Of a stretch of 64,000 nt of DNA, positions 1 through 10,270 are shown in pieces (position 1 is the stretch's first letter; each line of letters opens with the position of its first letter). The DNA is taken from NCBI GenBank assembly GCA_024362935.1, contig JANCRA010000028.1, positions 6,382,476 to 6,446,475 on the forward strand, in the 5' to 3' direction. The stretch is from Setophaga petechia. Lineage: Eukaryota; Chordata; Aves; Passeriformes; Parulidae. Position numbers and translations under genes: made by a program. Below the pieces are notes generated by a model that ran no database searches, was not told where the DNA came from, and saw only the letters and a program-made list of their open reading frames with translations.

Positions 1-565
1 GGGGACAGCAGAGGGATGGGGCATGTGGGAATCACAGTGGGGTTATCCCAGCGAGGGGCTGGCACCATCCCCTGCTGCAGCAGAGCTGGGCACCTCTGCC
101 ACGAGCTCTGACAACACCTGAGCCCCCTAACCCTGCTAACAGCCACCCCTAGGTGGGATTCTGGGCAAACCCCACCCTCCAGCAGGGGAAAGAGGCTCCC
201 CCGTGCTGGTAATTTGTGTTTTATTGCTTCCTGTTGTGTGAGACATCTGAGGGCAGGCCAGGCCCAGAGCTGGTGCAGCAGATGGAGCCCCCCTGGCTCC
301 CTCCCCCTGCTCCTTGTTTACAGAGTCTCCCTGGAGATGCTCAGGCTTTTCCAGCTCCCAGGGGAAGGGAAGGGATGAATCTTCTCCTCCCACCCCAAAA
401 GCCTTGTTCCCTTTGAGGCAGGGAAACCCAAATGAGGCCCACAGGGTGGAAATGCCACGCTGGGAATGCTGAAAGGACCCTGTGCAAGGGATCCCTGTGG
501 GGACAGCAGCGAGTGCCAGGGGGTCACCACAGCCCCTGCCCCTCATTCCCCACCGGGAGAATGGC

Positions 566-918
566 TGGGAGGGTGTTTAGGCACAGCTGGGAGGGTGTTT
601 AGGCACTAAGAGAATGGCTGGGAGGGTGTTTAGGCACAGGGAGAATTGCTGGGAGGGTGTTTGAGCAATGGGAAAATGGCTTTGAGGGTGTTTAGGCACT
701 GCTGGGAGGGTGTTTAGGCACTAAGAGAATGGCTTTGAGGGTGTTTAGGCACTGCTGGGAGGGTGTTTAGGCACAGGGAGAATTGCTGGGAGGGTGTTTA
801 GGCACAGGGAGAATGGCTGGGAGGGTGTTTAGGCACCACTGTGAGGGTGTTTAGGCATAAGGAGAATGGCTGGGAGGGTGTTTAGACACTAAGAGAATGG
901 CTGGGAGGGTGTTTGGGC
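566..918 (+). repeat. Minisatellite, GGGTGTTT core, 13 copies
   Basis: The core GCTGGGAGGGTGTTTAGGCA recurs thirteen times. The spacing alternates between about 21 and 33 bp depending on whether a linker such as 'agagaatg' is present. Copies differ by a few bases, so the array is not freshly homogenised. Confidence 0.9.
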
Positions 919-2792
919 ACCCCACTGCCCCCAGGCAGCACCACAGCCCTGGAACTTCCTCCTGTGCCATCTCTCCGTGCCCAGAATCACCATCCCCACC
1001 ACACGTGGCAGCCAAAATCAGCCCTGGAGGGAGCAGGGCTGGGGGGAGCCCGCGGGCTTTGGCCACAATTCCCAGCTCCAGGGGCAGGCAGGGCCGGGCT
1101 GGCAGCTCCAGGAGCTGAGCATCCCACTGAGACCCCCGGGGAGGCGATGCCAGTGGGATTTAGGAGCTGAGGAGCTGTCGTGCTGCACCCCAGCAGCAAT
1201 CCAGCTCCAGGGTGCACCCTCAGCACCAAATCCTTGCCCTGAGCACACAGCTGGAGCCTTTCAGGTGCCTGTGGCTGTGGAAAGCCCTTCCCACCTCGCT
1301 GAGCCTGCCCGAGGGGATGAGCTCAGGTGATGCTCAGGAAGGGGATCCTGCAGGTTCCAGCTGCAGCAGGATCAGGATCAGGATCAGGATCTCCCCCGAG
1401 GGTCTCCTGGGGAAACAAAGGGCTCTGTAGGAAACAATTATTTAATTTTTTTTTTTAATAGCCTCTGGGTGGTTTTAGAGGCTTGGTGAAGATGTTCAGC
1501 ACAGAGGAGGGCTCTGGGCTGGACCCTCATGGATGATCCCACTGATGTTCCCTAAAGCCTTCATTTCTGGGCAACAGGGAATATTCAGTGTAAAATCCTC
1601 TTAGCCCCCTGCCCAGCCAGGAAAGGGCTCCTTGCCTTAAAAACCTGGCTTTGTTCTGCAGACCCTCCCCTCTGCAGCCTGATCCCAGGGAGCATCCCAC
1701 AGCCCAGGGATTGGGTTTGGGATTGGGGTGGGAGCAGGAAAGGCTTTGCTGTTCCCCTGCAGAGAAAAAGCCCCTCAGGGACCCCCCGATGGAGGGGACT
1801 CCAACACCTCCCCCAGGAGCAGATCCAAGTGCCTGGGGCTGGGATGGCACCTGTCCTGTCCCCTGGTGTCCCCTCCTCTGGGGTGGCACAATCTGCCCTC
1901 ACTGGCCACCTCCCAGTGCCCTGGCACTGAACTGGGATTTTCCAGGGCTTTTTCCCAGTTCCCCTCCACACACCAGCCCCTGCAGGTTCACAGGGTTATG
2001 GAATTTCCCTGGCTGCTGCTTTGGGCCGTGTGGCTTCATTTTGGGAACTTCTTTAGGGGCACTTTGCCTCTCACACCTTGCCCAGCTCCCCACAGGCTTG
2101 GAAGCTTTCAAAGCCAAGGGAAAGTTGGGATTTTGGAGCTGCTAACATTTTTAAGAGCTGCTCTGAGTCCAGGCAACGATGGTTTTTCCTTTAATATTTA
2201 ATGCTTTTTTTTTTCCTCCTTTTTTTTATTGAGCACACGTGCAAGGGAGCATTCAGAGCTGCTGCAGGGAGCTGGGCACTGCAGGAGCACCATGGCCAGC
2301 CTGACCCAGCAGCATGGGGCTGCTTCAAAGCCAAGGTTGCCAGAAGGGCATTTTCCAGCCTGTAGGAAAAGCAAAACCTTGGAAAACTGCAATGAAAAAG
2401 CCACTTGGACCAGCACAGTGAGAAATGCTGGGGAGAGGATCCTGCCCAGCAAAGATCAGCCCTTTGCCAGCAGGAGCAGCACAGTTCTCCCCAAGGTTTC
2501 CAGGTGCAAGGAGCTGCTGTTGCTGGAGTGTTTGCACGTGGGAAAGGTGGAAGCCCTTTCTCTGTGTCTGAAATCTCCAGGGATTTGGCTCCTGCTGGCT
2601 GGAGGCTGCAGAGGGACCTCTGGCACAATGGGATCCTGGAACAGCCGCAGCACCGAGGGAGTGCACAGCTCTGAGACACCCAGAAAGAGCAAAGGGGAAG
2701 GATCTGACCTGGCACAGCCCCGGGGCTGTGGTCCTGAGGTGCCCAGCTCCACCATGCAGGCTGTGGGTCAGGGCAGGAGTGCCAGGACAGAA

Positions 2793-3112
2793 TGCTGGTG
2801 CATTCCAAGGGGCCCAGGGAGCTCCATCCCAGCAGCAGGAAGCAGGAGAGACTTGCCCTCCTTGGAGGCACCAAGATCAGGCAGAACAAACCACTGTCAG
2901 ATGGAAAATGCTGAATTGTGTCTGATGATACAGAGCTGAACCCTGCTTTTTGCTCCTGATCCTTCCCCCAGCACCATCAGGGATGCAGAAGGATCAAGCC
3001 CTGAACCCTTTTCCCACCTGACAGTAGGATTGCACTCCCTCCCCACTCACCAACCCCAAATATTTCTCCCTCCCATCTGAGTCAGACACTGAGAGGTCGC
3101 TGAGCACAACCC
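2793..3112 (+). repeat. 320-bp duplicated block, copy A
   Basis: This block matches 4449-4768 over its full 320 bp without indels. I count about ten substitutions (about 97% identity). It starts at 'tgctggtgcattcc' and ends at 'tgagcacaaccc'. The flanks differ sharply on both sides. It contains no long open frame and I do not recognise it as a known repeat family. Confidence 0.9.
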
Positions 3113-3707
3113 AGGCTGTCCCCAGGCAGGGGGGCACACAGGAGCAGCTGCAGGAGGTGACTGATGCTCCTGGAACCCCCCTGGCCAGGGCAGCACAGCC
3201 ACGGAGGGCTGTGGGGAGGATTTTGAAGCCTTTCCCTCTGTGCAGGCAGAGCAAAGCCTGTGACAGCGTTTCTGAGACACAGCCCCAGCAGAGCAGAGCA
3301 GCACAAAGAAAAGGGACATTTAAGAGACAACCCACGAGCAGCTGATAACCCCTGACCTGTGCCTGCAGGAACAGGAGGTGGTTGGGAAGAGAAGGTGCAG
3401 AAGGTTCCTGTTCCTTCCCCTGGGGCAGACACAGCCCAGGTGAGCCCAGCAGGGCCAGCACAGCCCTGGGGTGAGACAGGAGCAAACACGCTGTGGTTTG
3501 GGGGTGGGTTTTTTTTTTTTTTGCTAAAGTTTCAGTTCTGCAGGCGCAGTTCACATCCCCCCGGCACAGGGAATGGTGTGGGAGTGCCTGCCCCGACACG
3601 GGGCTCTGCTCTCAGCGCTGCACGCTCGGCCAGTCCGCACCTGAGCGCGGCCAGCAGGTGCCGGGAGGGGGCTGGAGCTCAGCCACAGCATCGCCTGTCA
3701 TTTGCAT

Positions 3708-4135
3708 CGGCAGCAGCAGCACGAAGAGCAGCAGCAGCAGGAGGAAGACTAGCAGCAGGAGGAGGAGGAGGAAGAGCAGCAGCAAGAGGAGGAAGAGCAG
3801 CAGCAAGAGGAGGAAGAGCAGCAGGAGGAGGAGGAAGAGCAGCAGCAAGAGGAGGAAGAGCAGCAGCAGCAAGAGGAGGAAGAGCAGCAGGAGGAGGAAG
3901 AGCAGCAGGAGGAGGAGGAAGAGCAGCAGCAGGAGGAGGAGGAGGAAGAGCAGCAGGAGGAGGAGGAGGAAGAGCAGCAGCAGGAGGAGGAGGAGGAAGA
4001 GCAGAAGCAGCAGGAGGAGGAAGAGCATCAGGAGGAGGAGGAAGAGCAGCAGCAGGAGGAAGAGCAGCAGCAGGAGGAGGAGGAAGAGCAGCAGCAAGAG
4101 GAGGAAGAGCAGCAGGAGGAGGAGCAGCAGCAGCA
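3708..4135 (+). repeat. Imperfect AGG/AGC trinucleotide tract
   Basis: About 430 bp consist almost only of AGG, AAG and AGC triplets on the + strand, with very few T residues. Because the period is three, all frames stay open: Ser/Arg/Lys-rich, Ala/Gly-rich and Glu/Gln-rich on +, Leu-rich or Pro/Ala-rich on -. These are translation artefacts, as no start context, splice context or conserved flanking domain accompanies them. AGG runs can form G-quadruplexes and AGC runs can form CAG/CTG hairpins. The tract is likely length-variable. Confidence 0.9.
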
Positions 4136-4199
4136 GCAGCGCCAGACCCCGGTGGCTTCCCCCGAGGGAAGGAAGGAGGTTCCCCTGGAGGTGGTGCCT

Positions 4200-4335
4200 G
4201 TTTGGGACAATCCTCTCTCAGGTACAAGGAGGGGACACTTGGGGATGGTGCTGTGCAAGGGTAGGAGTTGGACTGGATGGTCCCCGTGGGTCCCTCCCAA
4301 CTCAGCTTTTTCTGGGATTTTGTAGCAGGAAAAAA
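4200..4335 (+). mobile_element. Possible CR1 LINE tail (diverged)
   Basis: The segment 'ggttggactggatggtcc'-like at about 4265, followed by 'gggtccctcccaactcag', resembles the 3' end of CR1. The terminal ATTCTATG repeat is not clear. It lies directly between the AGG/AGC tract and copy B of the 320-bp block. Confidence 0.35.
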
Positions 4336-4448
4336 GCATAAATAAAATAGAATTACAGGACAACACAGGGTCAGCTGAGAAAGCTGGGATGCACCCATGT
4401 CCCTTCAGACATGTTCCCAGGACACACGGATGGGGCACAAACAGGTCC

Positions 4449-4768
4449 TGCTGGTGCATTCCAAGGGGCCCAGGGAGCTCCATCCCAGCAGCAGGCAGCA
4501 GGAGAGACTTGTCCTCCTTGGAGGCACCAAGATCAGGCAGAACAAACCACTGTAAGATGGAAAATGCTGAATTGTGTCTGATGATACAGAGCTGAACTCC
4601 CCTTTTGGCTCCTGATCCTTCCCCCAGCACCATCAGGGATGCAGAAGGATCAAGCCCTGAACCCCTTTCCCACCTGACAGTAGGATTGCACTCCCTCCCC
4701 ACTCACCAAACCCAAATATTTCTCCCTCCCATCTGAGTCAGACACTGAGAGGTCGTTGAGCACAACCC
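4449..4768 (+). repeat. 320-bp duplicated block, copy B
   Basis: This is the second copy of the block at 2793-3112, in the same orientation, starting 1,656 bp downstream. The copies are equal in length and about 97% identical. The AGG/AGC tract lies between them. Confidence 0.9.
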
Positions 4769-7143
4769 TGGACAGATGTTTGGAGCACAGAATAGCCATC
4801 GTGTGGTGAGGAACAGGCTGTGTGCACACAGAAAGGGTGTGGGGTGTGATGCTGAGAGCTGGGTCACCACCTCCTGCCTCAGCTGGTGCTCTCCATCTCC
4901 ATCCAGACTCCACTGGCTGTCCCACAGAAAGATGAGGGTGGGTTTTGGTGCTGGTTTTGTATCCCTTTCTGTCTGTACATCCTCCCCCAGGGAATTTCAG
5001 CTGGTCTGGCTTTGTTCTGGTCTGTGGTTGGGCTTGTCCATCTCTGAGGTCATCCTGGGAGAGCATCACTCAGCCAGGGCTGCACGAACACTCTGGGGAA
5101 GAAAAAGCTCAGGTCACAGAGGAAACATAAAGCACGGTTTTTGTGTTGAAAGGAAAGGGCTTTGCTCCCTCTCAAAGGTAAATCCTGAGATGCAGGGTGA
5201 GGAGGAGAAGGGAATTTGCACATCAAGGTCTTCCCATCAGTGAAGGCTCCTCCAGCCCCGTGGCTGGGCTGTCACTGCCTGTTTGCCTTCTCCAGCACAC
5301 CAAAGGACATTTTAAAACAATTTCCCCTCCACAAATAAACACAAACCCAAACCGCTGTTTCTCCAGGTTTCCTCTCTTTCCCCCTTTCATCCCTGTGACA
5401 TCTTCCTCCAACAAATCCTCCCTTTACATCCCATTAGGGACTGCTCCTGGACAATTTGCAGCTGTGACAGCCCGGGAGGTGCCTGGGGGCTGTCTGCCCG
5501 GCTGACAGCTCGCACACACCCCCAGCTTTGCCGTGCCCGGAATGGCTTCACGGCTGGGCTGGCGCTGCCCTCCGGGCTTTTCCCGGGATGCTCACAAACC
5601 CCTCTACTCTGCCTCCCCGCTCCACCGGGGTGTTGTGGCCTCACAGCACGAGGGTTTTCTGGATAATCAGGCACAGCACGGCGGTCCCAGCTCCCCGGAT
5701 TCCTCCCCAGCCCCCGGGACAGGTGAGGATGGAGCCGGAGCTCCGGGCTGGCTCTGCCGGGGCTTGGATGCCGGATGCCTCCGGGCACAGGATTTCAGGA
5801 TTTCAAGGGCACGTCACGCTCCAGCCGGGATGCTGCCCTGCCAGCAGCCCTCCCCAGCGCTGGCTGAGCCACTCGCTTGATTCCTTCCAGCGATTTTTTA
5901 TTTTTTTTTAAGGCAGCTAATCACTCCGAGGGAGTCCCGGAGTAATGAGAATTGGCAGGAGCGGGCAGATATTCGGTTTATTCACCACCAGTTTTAAATC
6001 ATTCAGCACAGCAGAAAGGCCGTGGTTCTACAAGCTTTGCTCCTCTCGTGGGTCCTGTTAAAAGGGTTTGGGGCTAAGTAGGAACAGGGGTGGCCATGGG
6101 GGCTCTGCTCTGTGTAGGGTTGGCACAGGGGTGAGCACGGCCAAAAAATGGGGACAAGGATTTGAGCCAAACCTCATCCCCATCCACAGGAGCTCCCACC
6201 AGCTGCAGACTGGGACTTGTGAAGGATTTTTGTCTCGTTGAAGGCAGCCTGTGGGTTTGGCTTAAAAATAAAGCCTTAAAAAGGCAATTTGGGGAGCTGG
6301 CCCGGGGATGCTCCTTGCACAGCAGAATGCGGTTCCTTGGGGATTGCTGAGAAAAGTCGCAGGAGAAGTTAAACTTTCACCCTGGCAATTATTGTAAATC
6401 TCTCTGGTCAAGGCCCAGACCTAAAATTAGCCCACAGAGCCCTTTTAGAGGTTGGGATTTTTCACTTGATTTTCCAAGTGACCGACCAGCAGCGGAGCAA
6501 AGCGTGCCCTTCCACACTCAGAGCTCTGGGTGTTCTTTACTTGCAGCCCCCGTGTTTGATGCAAGCAAGGCCAAGCATTCCAGCCTGGTTTTACACATCC
6601 TGGAACAAGCAGCATCCCATGGAGGGCAGGCAGGAGAGAGCCTGTTGTGTACCAAAGCCTTTGTTTTGGTTCATGAAAGAAACCCCAGCATCCCAGCCCT
6701 TCCCTGGGCTCCTGGTTTTGCTCTCAGTGGTAAAATCCAGTAAAATCTGGCTTGCTGGGCTTTCTGCTGCCTGCATGGGAGCAGCCAGACCCTCTGCATG
6801 GCCCTTTCCCTTTAGGATGGTCTGGGGGGTCCCAGAGCAGGCAGGGCTCAGCATCAGCTCCGTGCAGCTCCCGGCCCTGCTGCCAATCGATAGCGAGTGC
6901 AATGAAAACCTTAATGAAATTCCAGCCTGAGAGACTATTGATTGTGTGTTTTCTTTAAAAATGGATATGAATGGGAGAGAGGCTTTTCAGAGGAGGCGGC
7001 AGGGGAAGGGGGGGGAGTGGAAACACGTTGTCAGCTGCTGTGGGAGGTGGTGAAGGTGGGTGGCCCAGGGTCACCTGCACTCAGCAGAGGGATCCAGCCC
7101 CTCTGTGAGCATCCATTCACCCCCAGGATGCCCCTGGGATGGG

Positions 7144-7282
7144 AATCATAGAATGGCAGGAACATTTAATGGTTTGGGTTGGAAGGAAATTTAAAGCTCA
7201 TCTCATTCCAGCCCCTGCCATGGGCGGGGACACTTTCTGCCAGACCTGGTTGCTCCAAGCCCTGCCCAACCCGGCCTTGAAA
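7144..7282 (-). mobile_element. CR1 LINE 3' tail
   Basis: 'aatcatagaatgg' followed by 'ggtttgggttggaagg' is the reverse complement of the CR1 3' end (CCTTCCAACCCAAACC, then ATTCTATGATT). Only the last ~140 bp are present. 5' truncation is typical of CR1 copies. Confidence 0.8.
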
Positions 7283-8249
7283 ATGTGACCAGCCAGAAGC
7301 AGGAGGGAGAGAATCCACCCAAAATCATCACAAATGAGCCATAATGGAGAAAATCAACCATCCCTGTCCCAGTTGTGCTTTTGCACTGTCCACTTTGGCC
7401 CCTGCTGCTCTGGGGGAAGAAAAAGCAAATGGTGCATCACTCTGCACCAGCCCTACAACAAATCTCCTTCTTCTCCCCCAAACCAGCCTCTCCCTAAATC
7501 TCCCCAGAATACACCTGCCAGGGTAATGGGACAGTGAGGAAGCATAATAAATAAATATGAATAATAACAATAATGCTGAAATCCACCCTTCTCCACCTCT
7601 TATATAACCAGCATTGTCTTAATCCTACAGGTGCTTCAGCTTCACAGAAGTAAAAAGGATTTGTTCCTCCTGCAAATCCTTTTTTTCCTTTTTTTTTTTT
7701 TTTTTATGGTGACTCATCCCTATCCATGCCTGGACAGGCCATGGGGAGGCTGGGGGGCTGTGCAGGGTCCCAGGGGCAGTGTGACCCCCAAATCCATCCC
7801 TTAAACCCCTCTGGGCTTCAGTTCCCCTGTCCTGGGGCTTGATCCATCTCAACCCACCCTGGGGTTCAGTCTGTCCTGAATCCCCTGGCAGGGAAAGTGT
7901 TCTGGGATGTGCCCAAAATGCATCAGCAGGATGACAAAGGTGGGCAGCGGGTCCAGACCCCAAAACTCCCCCTGGAGCCACTCCAGTCTCACCCCACTGG
8001 GCATGTGGGCGTGGGGGGATCACCCCAATCCCCTCCCGTGGGCACTGCAAGGACAAATGCTGGGTGATAAATGGGGTCAGCAGTGAGGAAAGGCTGCAGC
8101 CCCTCTTCAGAGCACGGGGGAGCCCTGCCACAATTTGTGCATCTCGAGGATCTCGGGGACCCGAAGATTTGGCACCTTGAAAATTTAGGGTGCTGCCCAA
8201 GGATTCGCAGTGCTCCCAGGAGGGTTGGGGAGCCCGTCCGAGGATCAGG

Positions 8250-8950
8250 GGCTTTTCCCGAGGATTTGGTGTGCCCCGTGTTATCCGGGGTGCTCTGGCA
8301 GGCACGGCCCCAGGCCAGCCCGTGCCCGGCGGGGGTGGCTCGGTGTCCCCGGGGTCCCCTCGCTGGCCGGGGGTGGCTCGGTGTCCCCTCGTTGGTCGGG
8401 GGTGGCCCGGTGTCCGCGGAGTCCCCTCGCGGAGCGCCGGGCGGGGGCGGCGGGGCCGGGCGGGGCCCTTTAAGGCGGCGGGGGCGGTGCGGGGGGCGGC
8501 GCTGCCGGCGGGGCGGGGGGCGGCCGGGCCGGCCGGAGCCGAGCTGAGCCGAGCCGAGCCGAGCCGCGCCGCGCCGCGAACCGAGCAGCGAGCGAGGCCG
8601 GGTGAGCGCATCCTCCGGTACCGGCACCGGCACCGCAGCGGCGGGCGGGGATTTAGGCGGGGATTTATTCGCGGTTCGTCCCCCCCGCTCCCCCGTTCAG
8701 CAGCGGCTCCCCCGGCCGGGGGAGGCTCCCGCCCCCCGCCGCTGCGGCGCGGTGCGTTCGGGAGGGTCCCCGAGCCGCCCCCTCCCCTCCCGTCGCACGG
8801 CGGGGCCGGGCCAGCCCCGCTCCCCGGTGAGCATCGCCGCCGCTCGGGGCGGCCCCGGGCCCGCGGGGGCGGGGGGCGGTGATGGGGCAGACCCGGCTCG
8901 GCCCGGGGGGGAGCGGGGGCTGCAGCCATGACTGGGGCTCCCCCGGGGAT
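8250..8950 (+). promoter_or_regulatory. SH2B2: CpG island, probable SH2B2 promoter
   Basis: GC- and CpG-rich sequence starts near 8,250. It includes GGGGCGGG-type GC boxes around 8,440-8,520 and a GAGCC pentamer run at about 8,534-8,570. No TATA box stands out. A clean donor (GCCGG|GTGAGC) follows at 8601/8602. It is the only CpG island upstream of the SH2B2 coding exons in this window and lies on the matching strand. The link to SH2B2 is by position only, not by transcript evidence. Confidence 0.65.
8520..8601 (+). other. SH2B2: Probable SH2B2 5'UTR exon 1
   Basis: The right boundary is the donor at 8602 (GTGAGC). The left boundary (transcription start) cannot be read from sequence and is placed arbitrarily within the CpG island. 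If right, the first intron is about 11.2 kb and translation starts in exon 2, as is usual for SH2B family genes. Confidence 0.45.
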
Positions 8951-9330
8951 GGGGCTGCTCCCGGCCCTGAGGGTTGCTCTGGGGATGGGGCTGCTCCCGG
9001 CCTTGGGGGCTGCTCCGGGGAAGCGGAGCTGCAGCCTTGGCTTGGGCTGCTCCCGGCCCTGGGGGCTGTTCAGGGGATGGGGGCTGCCCTGGGGGAGAGC
9101 GGCTGCAGCCATGGCTTGGGTTCCCCCGGCTCTGAGGACTGCTTCGGGGATGGGGTCTACTCCCGGCCCTGGGGGCTGCTCCGGGGATGGGGCTGCTGCC
9201 TTGGCTGGGGCTGCTCCGGGGATGGGGGCTGCCCCGGGGGAGCGGGGCTGCAGCCTTGGTTTGGGCTCCCCCGGCCCTGGGGGCTGCTCCGGGGATGGGG
9301 GTTCCCCCCGGGCTGCAGCCATGGGTTGTT
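8885..9330 (+). repeat. GC-rich degenerate minisatellite
   Basis: Repeats of the type 'gggggctgctccgggg' and 'atggggctgctcccgg' run through the 3' half of the CpG island. The long GC-rich open frames on both strands here (one of 565 codons on the minus strand, 7,625-9,322) come from this composition. They show no domain I recognise. Confidence 0.7.
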
Positions 9331-9917
9331 TTCCCCCGGGGTTTGGGGATGGCAGACCCGAAGGGGGGCACGCACAGCCCGCAGCCCCCTCAGGGATGCT
9401 CCCTTATTTTCGGTCGGTTTTGTCTGCCTGGCGTTGCGTGAGGGGTGCAGGGGCTGCGCAGGGCCCCGAGGGCTCAGCCCTGCATCGCCGCGGGGACAGC
9501 GAGGGGCAGCCGCTGCCTCCAGCCAGCCCTGCTCTGCCCAGCACCGCGGGAAGGCCCCTGGGAGGCTTCAGGGACTTTCTGCCCGGCCCTTCTGCTTGTT
9601 TCTGCTTTTGGTGAAGTCAGGCCAGAGCCCTGCTGGACTGTGGCTTGGGGGAGGTGAGATGTGCCTGGGGATTTTGCTGTGGCTCCAGGGATTGACAGCC
9701 TAAACCTTTGCCTTCCAGGTCCCTCCCTCCCAGTCGGTCTGGTACTTCCTTCCAGTGTGGAAATCGATCGGTTGGAGTTATGTGTTTGACCTGCAAGAGC
9801 CACGCTGCCGGTGCTTCGGGGATCTTGTGAACTGGAACGGGAAAGGAGGTAAAAACCTCCCTGTCCCCCCAGCACCCTGCCCCAAACCCCCACAGACCCT
9901 GCTCCTGTGGCTTTGAG

Positions 9918-10270
9918 TGGATGAGGAGCAGCTGGGGGAGCTCAGCCTGGAGGAAAGGAGGCTCAGGGGGGACCTTCTCTCTTTCTACATCTGCCTGAAA
10001 GGAAATTGTGGCCAGGTACAGCTGACTAGACAAGAGGAAATGGCCTCAAGTTGTGCCAGGGGAGGTTTAGTTGGATATTAGGAAAAATCTCTGCTGAAAG
10101 GGTTGTCAGGCTGCCCAGGGCAGTGGTGGAGTCACCGTCCCTGGAGGATTTAGCAGAGGTGTGGATGTGGCACTAGGGGACATGGGTTAGTGGTAGCCTG
10201 GGCAGTGCTGGGGAATGGTTAGACTGGGTGATCTTGCATGTCTTTTCCAAACTAAATAATTCTGTGATTA
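9918..10270 (+). mobile_element. CR1 LINE 3' segment
   Basis: It has the typical CR1 progression: 'gagctcagcctggagg', 'aaggaggctcagg', 'gggctgcccaggg'-like text, and a terminal 'aataattctgtgatta'. About 350 bp are retained. It is 5'-truncated. Confidence 0.85.

Larger units (their letters stand above)
1..8250. other. Intergenic, repeat-rich DNA upstream of SH2B2
   Basis: I find no conserved coding exon here on either strand. The open frames are short or come from low-complexity sequence. The stretch holds a GGGTGTTT minisatellite (571-916), a short AGGATC hexamer run (about 1367-1391), a 320-bp block present twice (2793-3112 and 4449-4768), an AGG/AGC tract (3708-4135) and a minus-strand CR1 tail (7144-7282). 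In the human locus CUX1 lies upstream of SH2B2, but I see no CUX1 exon in this window. Confidence 0.6.

Noticed and set aside
566..918. Regular repeats considered as a CRISPR array
   Set aside because: There are no unique spacers and no cas genes, and the genome is vertebrate. This and the other arrays (17.5, 31.6 and 35.5 kb) are minisatellites.
3359..4341. Ser/Arg-rich or Ala/Gly-rich proteins of about 280-300 aa on the plus strand
   Set aside because: Frame readings of the AGG/AGC tract. The resemblance to SR-type proteins is compositional only.
1..8250. Search for CUX1 3' exons
   Set aside because: No homeodomain, CUT domain or CASP-like coding sequence found on either strand.
7625..9322. 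565-codon open frame on the minus strand
   Set aside because: Pro/Ala/Arg-rich translation of a CpG island and a GC-rich minisatellite. No domain, no splice or start context, and it opposes the SH2B2 promoter.
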